Of a stretch of 64,000 bases of DNA, positions 23,899-35,728 are shown in pieces. The DNA comes from Dipteronia dyeriana. Its lineage: Eukaryota > Streptophyta > Magnoliopsida > Sapindales > Sapindaceae. Numbering within the stretch: the first letter of the stretch is position 1; the number at the start of each line of letters is the position of its first letter. The stretch lies in contig CM065297.1 of the NCBI GenBank assembly GCA_032871835.1, positions 19,880,098-19,944,097 of the forward strand. Direction: 5' to 3'. Below the pieces are notes generated by a model. That model did not search any database. It was not told where the DNA came from and worked only from the letters and a program-made list of their open reading frames with translations. The translations under genes and the position numbers were made by a program.

Positions 23899-24673
23899 TT
23901 TTCAAATTAAACAATTGGATGATGGGGTCTTCATATCCCAAGCTAAATATGTCAAGAACCTAGTGAAGAAATTTGGCCTTAAGAATGCCAAATATTGTGA
24001 CACACCTATGAGTACCATATTGAAACTTAGCAAGGATGATAGTGGGAAAAGTGTGGATCAAAGCATATATTGTGGCATGATAGGTAGATTACTTTACTTA
24101 ACTGTAAGTAGGCCCGATATAGCCTTTAGTGTTGGTGTGTGTGCTAGGTACCAAGCAAGTCCCAAGGAGTCTTATCTCTCATCCGTGAAGAGAATCATCT
24201 GTTATGTGAATGGGACATCCAACTATGGGATATGGTATTCTTTTGACCCTAATGCTAGTCTAGTTGGCTTTAGTGATGCAGATTGGGTAGGTAATTGTGA
24301 TGATAGTAAGAGTACATCGTGTTGTTGCTTCTTCCTAGGAAACAATTTGGTTTCTTGGTTTTGCAAGAAGCAAAACTCCATTTCCTTATCCACAGCCGGG
24401 GTCGAGTATATATCAGTTGGGAGTGCTTGCACACAACTCCTGTGGATGAAGCAAATGCTTGTGAACTACGGTTTTGATGAAGGTACTCTAACCCTCTATT
24501 ATGATAACATGAGTGCTATAAACATTTTAAATAATCCTGTCCAACATTTTAAAACCAAGCATATAGACATTAGACACCATTTCTTTAGAGAGCTAGTTGA
24601 GAGAAAATGCATTGCACTTGAACATGTTGGCACTAATGATCAACTAACAGATTTATTCACTAAACCTTTGTAA
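23899..24673 (+). pseudogene. pol: Pol of element A, second part: C-terminal RT and RNase H
   Basis: This resumes element A's RT immediately after the B insertion and its CTAGG duplication, reading GFQIKQLDDGVFISQ. RT thumb motifs (CDTPMSTILKLSKDD) and RNase H follow without a stop to 24673: FSDADWVGNCDD, then STAGVEYISVGS, where the normally acidic EAEY position reads GVEY, and YDNMSAINIL, ending LTDLFTKPL. Loss of one RNase H carboxylate would by itself disable the enzyme. The equivalent in G retains the acidic residue. Confidence 0.92.
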
Positions 24674-25961
24674 GTCTATTGGGATTTGTCATATGCCTTG
24701 ATGAGTTTTGGTGATTGACCCCATATAGGGAGCTCAAGCAAAGAGAGCGAACTTGCATTTCAATAAGTAAAAAGAATTGTTCAATTTTATACTCTTTAAT
24801 TAATTGTTTGAGTATCATTGTTGCATATGCTAGTTTATGAATTTTTATTTAATAAGTGTGTATTTACCTTGTTTAAAATCCATGTCTCATTTATGTTCAA
24901 ACACGCATTTTTTGACTAGCAAATTTGATTAGGAAGTACATTTGATTGACCCAAAGTTTATCTTCATGTTTATATAAACTTGAGTTTAACATGCTTAAAT
25001 ATTATGCATGAAGTAATTGTGTGAAATTGTGTGTGATTGTAATTGACAAGGCTAAACTCAATAAGGACCTTGTGTCCATTCAACTAATAAGGATGTCTAA
25101 TCCAATTTAGCTTTGTCTCTCTTCTTAATAGTTGAACAAAACAACAATCAATAAGCATGTTATATCCATTTAATCAATAGGGATTTTATATCCATGTCTT
25201 GATTGGCCATTAAGAATTGATAATATTGCTTGTGTGATTCAAAGGCTTACTTTCGTTATCTTGTTCTAAAATGACAAAAGGGTGCAAATTGGTTTGACTT
25301 CTAGTGGAACCTCTTTTGATATTTGCTTTGCCAAATACCTTTTTTTTTAAAAGTTAATGTTGCATGTATTTTATCCAAGGCAATACCTTCACACATTTTC
25401 TTTTAATTAAACTTTCTTGCTCTTCTCGCTCACTTAATTAAATTGCACAAAGTTGTTGTATATGATTATGCAAATTTCTCTTGCAAATATCTCTCTTTGC
25501 TAAGTGACCCAATTATGGAGACCTCATTTACCAATCTTGTGACAAAAGGGGGGAGTAGTGTCGTGTGGTTTTTAGGGGGAGTTGGAGGTGTTAAGAATGG
25601 CATGATTTAAGGGAGTTGAGAGTTGCATATGAGGGGAGACTTGTTGAGGGGGAGTTAACTAATTTATGGGAGCATTTGCATTTACATTTGTTAATGCATG
25701 GTGCTTGTTATTGTTGTTTGTAAATTGCTTGTATTTTTATCTTCCTTGATCGCCTCACATACACTTGTCTTGGAAAGTGAAGTTATATGGTTTTACAGGG
25801 ATGTTAATTCTACAAGAGATGGATGACTTGAAGATCTAGTGTTTATGCATCTCTTTGTATTGTAGAAACACTTTTTGTTGATCCTTAGTCTTTTATTTTG
25901 TTTATTTGTGAGGATGATATGTGAGTGGTGGTTTTGTCACAAAATAGCCAAAGGGGGGGAT
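24674..25961 (+). other. 3' untranslated region and polypurine tract of A
   Basis: 1.3 kb without ORF. It contains GGGGGAG-type tracts near 25549, 25574, 25634 and 25648 and ends in AAAGGGGGGGA directly before the 3' LTR. Confidence 0.7.
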
Positions 25962-27463
25962 TGTAAGTTCATCGGTATTTGATTGGCTTATTTCGTTGAT
26001 AACCATATTTTGGGATTAATATGTAAGGGTAGTTTAGGTCATCATTGTTCGTGACCAAACTCAACCATTAAAGGTAAAATCACTTGATTAACTTTCATTG
26101 AAGAGATAATAGTGCACACACATACTCTCATATATGTTTTAATCATCTTCCATGATTGCATATTTTCCCTCTTGTGTTCCTTAACTTTTGCTTGGGTGTT
26201 TGATGCATCTTGTTTGCCCTCAGAAGAGAATTTTTCTCTTAACCGTGTTTCAAATCGTTCCCCATGCATTGCCTCCACCGCGGTCTGCACAACGGTGTTC
26301 TCCAGTGATTGCACACTGCTGCTACCACGGTCTGTGCTATTTGCATGCACAACGGTCTCCCAAGCATTGCATGTTGTCCATACCGCGGTCCGTGCACTTG
26401 TATGCACAACGGTCTTCAGAGCAGTGTTGTCTAGGTGATACACTGTTCCCTGTGCCGCGGTCTGGACACTTACCTACTCCGTAGTCCAGCCAACGGTCCT
26501 GACGAGATTTAGTTACCTTTTGTCCAAAGCGATATCATTTCATGTAGGGCACCATATATATATATGTTCTCTTCTCTTTTCGTTGTTCTTAAGGAGTCCA
26601 AGAATCCATTTTTGAGCAACCTAGCTTTTTGAGAGAGAGAAAGACTCACAAACACTCATTTTTACTAAATCAAACTTCATCTCATGGTCATCTAGTTTCA
26701 TTCTAGGATCATCTAAGCTTGGAGCATCATCTTTCACTTGACTAGGTAATTTCTACATGTACTAGACTTCATCGTTTCATTACTATGTCATGTATGCTAA
26801 GTTTTAGCTTTTATTGCTAATTGAATGCATGTTCTTGTGTTTGAGAGATTTTATTACATGTTTGTGATGTTGGTTGTTGGTTGTTGGTTGAGAACATTGA
26901 TTAGTGATAGCTAGCATTTAGGACAATTTTACCCTTCTATCTAAATATTCTTGCATTTGCATTCAATTGTCTTATTTAAATTCTTAGATATGCTCATATG
27001 CCTTGACCTAGCATTTTTGTACTTCGAATACCATTTTATATTCACTTTGGTTGTATTGTCTCTTCATTGTTGTTAAGCTTGTGGCTAAGAGTTTAGTAGA
27101 CAAGTTTGTTGATCAAGAATCACTATTAAGGCTCATTGGGTAGTAGTGGTGGGTAAAAACCTTAAAGTGTGACTAGGTGGTCAACTTAGGTTGTAAACAT
27201 CATTACAATAGTGGATTTGAGGATCGGATGTAGCTAGAAGGATAGCCCGTGGTTTTTCTCTTGTTTAGGGTTTCCACATAAATATCGTGTGTCAAATTTT
27301 ATTTCCGCATTTTTACTTGCTTTTCATGTTTGTTAATGGGGTGAATCTATTAACATTGCTTAATTCGAAAAAGTTGGTAATCAATAGTGCTAAAAACCTA
27401 TTCACCCCTCCTCCCCCTCCCCCTCCTCTAGGTTTATAGACATACATTTCTTAGGGAATTTCA
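25962..27463 (+). repeat. 3' LTR of element A
   Basis: 1,502 bp from TGTAAGTTCATC to GGGAATTTCA, followed by TTCTT. It keeps the collinear (ancestral) arrangement and a short AT run. A block of CCGCGGTCTG / CACAACGGT motifs lies at about 26270-26500. Confidence 0.93.
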
Positions 27464-27468
27464 TTCTT

Positions 27469-28566
27469 AGATATTGGTTCATCACACAAGATCCTCAATT
27501 TCTTACGTACTATATGCAATTAGATACCGGTTGATTCTCTGGTTATATTTTTCATATTTGATGCCAAAAGGATTAAGAATCAAATAACTAATGTAATTCG
27601 ACTCATATTTTGTGCCATGCATATGTTATGAATGTTTGGCATGGTGATTCTATTGTTAAAAATTAACAAATTCTTATCGTAGAGCATTGTGATGAGAATC
27701 TTTGCTTGTGCCACATATATATGATATATGTTGTGAATGTTTGGCATGGTGATTCAAAGAGTAAAACATGAACTAATTGTAGTCGGATTGTGTATTAAGT
27801 TGTGACTGTTTGTGCCCTATATCTGTTATGAATGTTTAACAAGGTAATTCTGTTGTAGAACATTAATTAATTATTGTCGTGTACTCGTATTGCGTATTAA
27901 GTTGTGGTTGCCTTCCATTTGTGCATGCTTGATGGATAATAACTTCAGCAATTGCTTGATTGCATAGGTCTATTGAGATAAATTGAAGTTTTAGACTTTT
28001 GTTTTATGGACTTTTGTTGTTGACCAAGTTGCCGTCAGGATGTTGTGATTTATTCTTTCACCTAATTTTTTTTGTATGATTCATGTGGATGCCTGATTGC
28101 CAAATATTCCTATTTTTTTTATGTTTGTTAGATGTGGACTGTTTTCTTTAGTTTTGACTTGATTCCCCTACATTCATTCATGTTTATATTGAATTGTTTT
28201 TCGACCATGATATAATCCTTTGTCAAGTTTTTTGGTAAACGTGTCATCTTCACAATATTATTTTTGTGAAAATGTAACAAATGGATTGCGAAGCATCAGA
28301 ACGTCTTATCCTTTCTCTAATGTTTATTATATCAAGGATTGGAGATTAGTGCTCCAAACTAATGGAGCGGTGAACCACTTCACTAATAATCTCATCAACC
28401 TTTATGGTTCTAAAGGATAATGTATGTACGCTTCCATTTTCACTTATTTCTGCTTTTGCTTAGAACAGTTCTTAGTTTGATCTTGCTTACAATAATGGTT
28501 GCCTACATTCAAAGTATTGGAAACTTATAACAATTAATAGTTAATGTGTTCTTCTGTGCTTGAGTT
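27469..28566. other. Host flank between elements A and D; no gene recognised
   Basis: This continues the unique DNA interrupted by A, so it would be the intron or 3' side of the exon-like segment at 5083-5260. Short open frames exist (for example 28220-28420) but lack protein-like support. It contains the threefold repeat listed separately. Confidence 0.5.
27611..27915. repeat. Three degenerate ~100-bp tandem repeats
   Basis: Copies start TGTGCC at 27611, 27707 and 27811. Each has (A)TATGTT(A/G)TGAATGTTT, a GGTAATTC / GGTGATTC block and a TCGTA/GTCGGATTG-like tail; the second and third end GTATTAAGTTGTG. Confidence 0.75.
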
Positions 28567-29790
28567 TGTAAGTTCCTCAATTTTAATTGGTTTATTTCGT
28601 TGACAAATCAAATTAAGGATTTACTAGTAAGGGTATATTAGACCTCCTTATTGTGATCAAGCGTTAATGACATTCTAAAGACCTCAAGATTAAGAGTATT
28701 TCAAAGATATATCACTTGTTCTTAATTCTTTGAAGAGATTTAGTTAGACACACTCACGACTCATGCATTGTCATATCTCATGTTTTTAGTGTGTGTTTCA
28801 TGTTGGTGCACATTAATGCTATATCTCCCTTCATGTGTGCTCATTACTATTGGATCTTGGTTGAATTTTGTGAGGTTGAGAATTCCATGCATTTTTTCCT
28901 ATTACCACAGTGAGTTTTCACAGCGGTAAACTTTCTAGAAGAAACCATTGTCACAACGTTGTTACTATGTTGTGAATTATCACAACGGTGTGTTTCTAGT
29001 AGGTCACCGCTATCATACCGCTGTGTGAGCTCCAGGAGTACTTATAGCGGTTTGGGCTGATTGTTTTGTGATATGGCTTACCGCTGTGTGACCGTTGTGA
29101 TGTGTGACCACTGTGTTTCCCACAATGGTACTCATAGTTGTTTGCCCTGATTTTGCCCAAAACGTTGTCATTTTTCCTTAACCTCTTTTATACATCTTCT
29201 CTTCTCTCCCATTTCATTTTTTGAGATTAAAAAGCCATTTTTTAGAATCCAAGCATCCAATAAGAGAGAAAATCTCCCAAGAACCCACCTTTACTCAACC
29301 AAACACATTCCTACGTGCATCTAGATTCATTCTTGCATCTTCTCTTTATGGGTCCTCATGCTCCTCTTGACTAGGTAATTGAACATGTCTTGAAACTTCT
29401 AGTTCCATCTTCATGCTCTTGTTAAGCCTTGTGACTAAGTGGTTTAGTGTACAAGGTATTGGTCTACATACACTATTAAAGGCCTGTTAGGTAGAGTGGA
29501 AGAGTTAGTGACCAAGAATGATGTGACTAGAGGTTAATCTAGATTGTAAACTTTTCAAATAGTGGAATTGATAATCGTATATGGCAAGATGGATAGCCCG
29601 TGAGTTTTTCACAGTTTCAAGGTTTCTCACGTGAAAAAACTCATGTGTTTTTATTGTTATCCGCTTATCCTGTGTTTAACTGTTAATATGGGGTAAATTT
29701 TGGTAATATTGATTAAGTCGAAAAATTGATAATTAATCAATTAAAACCTATCCCCGCTAGGTTAATTTAGACACACCTTGTTTATTTTCA
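28567..29790 (+). repeat. 5' LTR of element D
   Basis: 1,224 bp from TGTAAGTTCC to TTTATTTTCA. It resembles the LTRs of A and G in layout. Its own motif block (CACAGCGGT / ACCGCTGTG, about 28905-29165) sits at the equivalent position. Confidence 0.88.
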
Positions 29791-29792
29791 AT

Positions 29793-29804
29793 TGGTATCA
29801 AAGC
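29793..29804 (+). other. Primer binding site of D
   Basis: TGGTATCAAAGC, an initiator tRNA-Met type site with one change from those of A and G. Confidence 0.8.
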
Positions 29805-29915
29805 GGGCTTCTAGACATATTTAGGTGATCCTTGCTCATGTTGTATTTGTTTCTTGCATTTCTGCATTTTGATTGTTGCATACACATGCACTCATCTCAT
29901 CCATACCCAAACTCT

Positions 29916-31920
29916 ATGAGTGGGAACGGGGGTGGACACAAGGGAGGTTCAAGCACAAGACCCTATTTGCTCAACGGGGTGAACTATACCTCATAGAAAG
30001 GGAAGATGGAGTTCTACATTTGCAAAATAGATGACCGAGTTTGGATGGCAAAAGAATATGGCTCCACTCCTTCGAAAAAGACTCTCAAAGATAAGAGTGG
30101 TTTCTAAGCCAAAATCGGAATGGACAACTCAAGAGTTCGAAGCATCCAAGTGGAACAACAAGGCAATGCATGTCATTCTTTGTGCAATGGACAAACACAA
30201 TACAAGTTGATACAAACAACTAGGATTGCAAAAGAGGCATAAGAGACTCTAGAGACAACCCATGCAGGAACCAAGGTAGTTAAGGACTCCAAGCTTCAAG
30301 TCCTCCGAACAAAATTTGAGCAAATTAAAATGGAGGATCATGAGTGCTTCAACGAATTTCAAGTGAAGTTGATGTACATTGTCAATCAAATTCATCAACT
30401 AGGTGACCCGTACTCTGATAGAAGGATTAAGCAAAATATCATGAGGTCCCTTCCCGAGAGATTCGAGTCCATGGTGACGACACTTGAAGAAAATAGTGAC
30501 TTCAAGACTATGAAGCTAAGTGAGGTGATTATAAGGCTTCTAGCCTATGAGTCAAGAAAGGGACCATACACCTTCACCTCCCGAAAAGAAAAATAGCATA
30601 GCCTTGAAGACCTCCAAAGTAAAGAAGGAAGAGGATGACTCGGATAAAGAGATTACCTTCATGGTGAAAAGATTCAAGAAGTTCATTGATTTTGAAAAGA
30701 AGGGTTTTAGATCTATAGGAAAGAAAGTGAAGAAGAAGACTCATTTCAAGAAGATTGGGTCAAGTCAAGAAAAGACCACAAGAAAAGGGATACAATGTTT
30801 TGAATGTGGAAGATTTAGACACATCTCAACGGAGTGTGGCAACTTGAAGAATAAGAAGAAAAGAATGGCAATGGTCGCCACTTGGAGCAATTGTGATGAA
30901 TTAGAAGAGGTAGGAGGATCCTAAGATGATGAAGATCATGTGGTAAATGTCAATGCCTTTAGATCCTCTCTCAAGAGCAAAGACGAAAGTCATGATGAAA
31001 AGGAGGATAAACAAGTTAAAGATGACTCAAGTGATGAGAGCTCCTCATCTCATTCCACAAATGGAAATGTGGAAGGCATAGACCTTGAAGGGTTCATTGA
31101 GCACTTTCAAAGTTCAAGATTGAAGATGAAGAAAGAGATTCGAAGACTAAAAGAAGAGAATCTCAAGCTATCAACCAAGGTGATTCACTTGAATGGAGAA
31201 ATGAAGATAGAAAAAAGGAATGAGGACATGATGGAAAAGAAACTTGAGGAAGCTAGAGAAGTAATAGCTAAAATGACTTTAAGCATAAAGAAATTTGACC
31301 ACATGTTAGGTGTAGGCAAGAGGCCACGTGATAAGAGAGGTCTAGGATTTGAAGATGACAATGAGACTTCATACTCAAGAAAGACCGTATTTTTCAATAG
31401 CATGGACATCAAAGAGCCTTCGTCCCCACAACATCCTAGAAAGAAAATTGAATAAGCAGAATGCTCTAAACTGCCTAAGTAAAAGTGGCACTAAGGAGTC
31501 AAGCTCAAGCTCAAGCTCAACTAATGAGAGCTTATCAAGCAAGCTTCCCTCAACCCAAATACCACCAACCCAAGAAACAATCCATGCAAGCTCAACCAAG
31601 GAAGAAATGTACTCTATTTGAACAACTAAAAAGGAGAGAACCAAACCAACACCAAAGACAAACTCAAAGACATGGGAAAGCTCCTGTGTACTCACAAGGG
31701 AATGGTATGACTTCTTACTTTACTCCTACATGTCATTTCTATGGTATTGACGATCATATTAGGTCGAATTACTTTAAATATATCAAGATGTGTAGGATTG
31801 AAAGCATGATTGAAAAAATAGAACTATAGCAAATATGCATGTTCCTACGAAATCTAGAGCCAATTTGCACGATCTTAGAAAATCTAGAGCCAATATTCCT
31901 AAGACGACTAGGAAAGAGAA
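29916..31920 (+). pseudogene. gag: Gag of element D, heavily broken
   Basis: Start at 29916 (MSGNGGGHKGGSSTRP). A Trp codon has become a stop near 29994, and frames shift around 30085-30200. The region 30330-30596 is open and reads the PERFESMVTTLEE part of the capsid. The first knuckle, CFECGRFRHISTEC (about 30798-30839), keeps its metal ligands. An acidic and coiled-coil region follows (31080-31300), then a Ser/Gln-rich linker and a second knuckle (CHFYGIDDHIRSNY, about 31730) with two cysteines lost. D is more decayed than G and similar to or worse than A. Confidence 0.88.
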
Positions 31921-32795
31921 TGTTTCACCTATATGGAATAGAAGAGATGAATACTTTTGTTATGTGACTCAAATAGCTTTGTAGACCAATATTTCTAACA
32001 CTTAGTATTTGGATGGTAGGTGTTCTAGGCACATGTCTAGGAATAAGAGTTTCATTGAATCTTTTGTCATGGAGGATAGTGGATTTGTCACATTTGGTGA
32101 TGAATCTAAAAATAAAGTCATAGCGAAAGAAATCATTTCTATTCCCGGTTTACCCTCCTAGTTAAATGCTTTGTTTATTGATAGCTTGCAAGCCAAACTT
32201 ATAAGCATTTCTCATATTAATGATGATGGTTTATCAGTCGTGTTTAATAGGAATGATTACTCAATTTTGAAGTCAAATAGACAAACCTTGCTAAAAGGAA
32301 AATGATCTAGTAACAGTTTTTATTGTCTTGAAGCTAGTGTCATCTCTTGCAATGTGTCCAAGTTGAATTATGGCACTAAAGGCTTAGCCCTACGAACTAA
32401 CGAGATTTGAGAATCTTGGATAAGTTCAAAGTTGTGCGTGGCCTTCCCAAACTTAGGAAGAAAGTTGATGGTGTTTGTGGACCTTGTCAACAAGGAAAAC
32501 AAACAAAAATCATGTATAAAAAGAGTACGTATCTCACCACTAAGGAACCATTAGAGCTTCTACATATGGACCTCATGGATCCCATACAAACTGAGTGCCT
32601 CGGTGGCAAGAGATACATTTTTGTATATGTAGATGATTTCTCCAGATTTACATGTATATATTTTCTTAAAGAAAAATCTAAAACTTTTGAAAGTTTTAAA
32701 ATGATTTGCACTAAAATTTAAAATGAGAAAAACTCTCACATTAAAAGGATTATGAATGATCATGGGAGGGAAATTGAAATGATTGCTTTGAAAGC
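31921..32795 (+). pseudogene. pol: Protease and N-terminal integrase of D
   Basis: The protease active site reads YLDGRCSRHMS near 32005, so the usual DSG has become DGR, and stops surround it. The integrase zinc region (CGPCQQGKQ near 32477) is open from 32407 to 32721 and reaches the catalytic core (MDLMDPIQTECLGGKRY). A stop at 32719-32721 and the insertion of C at 32796 end this part. Confidence 0.85.
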
Positions 32796-33976
32796 TGTTA
32801 ATAGTAAAATTTGGCCAGGGGTCAAAGAGAAATTTTCCACTCTCCCAGTCCAAATCAAAGCCCAAAGATGACATTCATGAAACCCCGGATGTACCATAAA
32901 ACTACCCTGCATAAGCACGGTGTGAGCTTCAGGCTTCAAAACTATCAAGGAAGAAGATAGGCACGACCAGGTTGAACCCCCACACGAACATTGGATTCTG
33001 GGCTTCTCGAGGCCACCTACCTGGGAACCTCGGTTCCTGGGGTCGGGCTTCTCAACCACCCTGTGAAGGCCAGGGGGTGTCGCTAGGTTCAAGAAACATT
33101 CATAAAAAGCCCAACAAGCAAAGCAAGCCCCTTCCGGGTTAAGGTTTTTAGAGGTCAAACATAATTCATAGCCTGAATGAGAAGTCCACTAACCTCTCCA
33201 GGAGCCTGCTGTCTCCTCCACGATATAAGAAGGAAGAAGACCTCTAAATAGACCAGATCCATGTTACCTCATAGTAATGACTTCTAGGGTGTCCATTTCA
33301 AGCCTCCAAAAAAGGAACCAAAGCACAGATCTACCTCGCTTTACGAAAACTACTAATGGCTAGCTCAGCAACCTCCATGAAGAATCATGTCGTAAGAACG
33401 CACAAGAATATATCTACGTAACAACCAGCCTTTACACGCAAGTAAAGAGGTTATTCTAAAAAGGAAGTAAACTTATCTCCACCAACGATAATCTTGAGTC
33501 CGTTATTTACTCGAAGTCAATAACTTTCAAATAGAGGATCCCACCCGATAAGGAGGGAATAGGTTTAGAGAATCAAGGCGGGAAATACACCCGTTCAAAT
33601 TGATTCGGCCATATATAAATATGCCTAAGCGTTCCCACAAAAAAAAAAAGAGGAGAGACGACAGAGAAAAAGAGAGATAAAAGTATGCCGGACCTAAATT
33701 CTGTGATCAAAACACAACCGTCGTGACATCCACCATTCAACAAGTACGAAATTGCCACATTCTTACGTTCTAGAGAGATAGTGAACATATGAGAGAAAAC
33801 CTTGTATTCCATGAGTAATCAATAATAGAGTCTCCACTTATTATTGTAATACATACACTCGTGTTTATCTAAGCAGGTTAGGTATCACAGGTACTAACCC
33901 CGGCCATCACCTTCGTTGTAGTGGTCTTTAGGGTGTTAGCTGTAATTCCTCACCCTAAGCAAATTTTTGGTTAACA
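32796..33976 (+). repeat. 5' LTR of element C
   Basis: 1,181 bp from TGTTAATAGT to TTGGTTAACA. Its two ends match the shorter 3' LTR, which lacks about 675 bp of the middle. A degenerate primer-site-like stretch (TTTCTGACACAGCCTGTGGG) follows the LTR. Confidence 0.88.
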
Positions 33977-34108
33977 CTTTCTGACACAGCCTGTGGGAAC
34001 CTCCCACACCACCATCTTTATATTCATAAGCTTATTATTTTTACAGGAGTCATGAGGCTTCACTCCTCCTAGAGACATCCAGGCGCATCGGGACAACCTT
34101 CTGCTGCG

Positions 34109-35713
34109 TTGACACGAAAGGTCCCGAAGAAAGGAAGAAAATCCAGGCTCCATAGCCAGGTCCCAGACCATCCAGCTACTGTGCGTTCTTTGGATCCCCC
34201 TTTGGGAAACCAGGTCGAGCTTGACCAACGAGGAGCGGCTTTCATGGAAAACGTCAGCCTTCGACTGCTCGCTGAGGGTATTACTATCCAGCAAGCAAAC
34301 CTCTCCAATCGAGCGGAGTCTAGAAGGCCCAGGGCTAGACAACCCGCCTTTGATCGCTTGGGACTTACCCTTCCGGAGAAAGGTCATAACAGAACGGGAC
34401 TTCCACCCTCGATCTGGGATAGGTTAGGGTCCACGCCTCCCGTTCCTGAAGCTCTGCCACGCTACTAGCTCAGGCAAGTCAAATCCGCGACAGATATCCT
34501 TCCCCGAGAGCGGGGAGAGTTTCTCCACCCAATGACTTCAATGAGGGAAGCACATGTTAGGGAAGAAGAAATTTAGTGAAGCCCTCAAGCAGATCCTCTC
34601 CAAAGAAGGGACCGGGTAGAGGTCACTAGTTCGTTATAAGGGTCCGATAGTGAGGAGTCTGAGATCAAATCAAGGAAACCCGACAGCAAACGCCTGAGAG
34701 ACCAGTTAGCAGAGCTTTAAAAAGAGGTCCAGCTGATGAAGAAATGGAGGTACAAGGAGGACAAGAAGGATCCTCTAAGGAGAACATTTCACCAGAAGGA
34801 CCCTGGAGGCGGAGCTTCCTCTAAAATTCAAAATGCCTACTGACAGATTCTCTGGGACCGAGGATCCCTTCAGCCACTTATAGAGCTTTGTTCAACAGAT
34901 GAAGGTCCAGAACATGACTAGGGCTGCTATGTGTCAAATGTTCCCAACTATACTCACGGATTACGCTAAGACCTGGTTTATAAAGCTACCTGCTGACAGT
35001 ATGGATTCCTTCATGAAGCTGTCAACCAATTTCTACTCATAATTCCAAGGAGTTAAACCCCGATTGAAGGACCCAATTCATCTACAGTACGTGATCCAGA
35101 AAAAATGGTAAACCCTCTAGGCTTATGTCGAGCGTTTCCACAAGGAAGTCATCCAGATGGGGGTCTTCACCGAGAAAGAAACAATCGCCAACTTTAGAAG
35201 GAACTTATGGGTAGGCAAGCGTTTCCATTCTTTTGCCAAAAGACCTACGGAGACCTACCAAGAAGCCGATGATCGGGCTCTGGAGCAAATTGAGGTCGAC
35301 GAACAACTCAAGGTCAAAATGGAACTTGACAACATGAGAGCCGTAAAGCGAGAAAATAAGGAAGCTCCCAAACCTGAGCAAGCTCAAAAAAATCATAACA
35401 AACCCCCCAATAAGTCGACGTATCGCTTCCCCATTTCTCAACCTTTATAGGAAAAATATCCTGCAAAACAAACTCCTCTGCGAGCTTCACCTCCTTCAAT
35501 AACAGTGGCCCAATAGCTCTAGATGAGAGAGGGTTTGATCGTTACACCCTCTTAAATGCATCTCGTGAGACAATCTACCTCCCCATTCGGGACAATGGGT
35601 TGCTACAGAAGCCCGCACCTATGAAAGCCCCTGTTGATAAGAGGAATCGTTATATGTATTGTGACTTTCACGAAGACGTGAGACACAACACTTCAGAGTG
35701 CTACAACCTGTGA
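34109..35713 (+). pseudogene. gag: Gag of element C
   Basis: An N-terminal open run (34109-34468) is followed by broken frames. The conserved retrotransposon gag segment lies about 34800-35340 (FKMPTDRFSGTEDPFSHL, a stop, then MFPTILTDYAKTWFIKLP, and FRRNLWVGKRFHSF). A C-x2-H-x4-H-x4-C zinc motif (CDFHEDVRHNTSEC) lies at about 35658-35699, the form usual in Tat gag. The exact start is unclear. A possible splice acceptor (TTTTTACAG at about 34036-34044) precedes the first frame. Confidence 0.85.
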
Positions 35714-35728
35714 AATCAGATCGAGGCT

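Larger units (their letters stand above)
5289..27463 (+). mobile_element. Element A: SIRE/Maximus-type Ty1/copia retrotransposon, TSD TTCTT
   Basis: Two LTRs beginning TGTAAGTTC and ending ATTTCA bound the element, and TTCTT occurs on both sides (5284-5288 and 27464-27468). The primer site resembles the initiator tRNA-Met complement. Gag, protease, integrase, RT and RNase H follow in copia order, with two zinc-knuckle positions in gag and a long 3' untranslated region, as in the SIRE/Maximus lineage. The span is 22,175 bp only because element B (12,741 bp) lies inside its RT. Without B and one TSD copy the element is about 9.4 kb, normal for the lineage. It is riddled with stops and no longer autonomous. 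Confidence 0.93.

Noticed and set aside
28220..28420. Possible small gene in the flank between A and D
   Set aside because: The 66-residue frame has no recognisable motif, no clear splice or promoter context, and its length is expected by chance.
34109..34387. Minus-strand ORFs over C gag (33971-34387)
   Set aside because: Shadow of the gag N-terminal frame. Only the antisense ORF at 40380-43063 has domain-like support.
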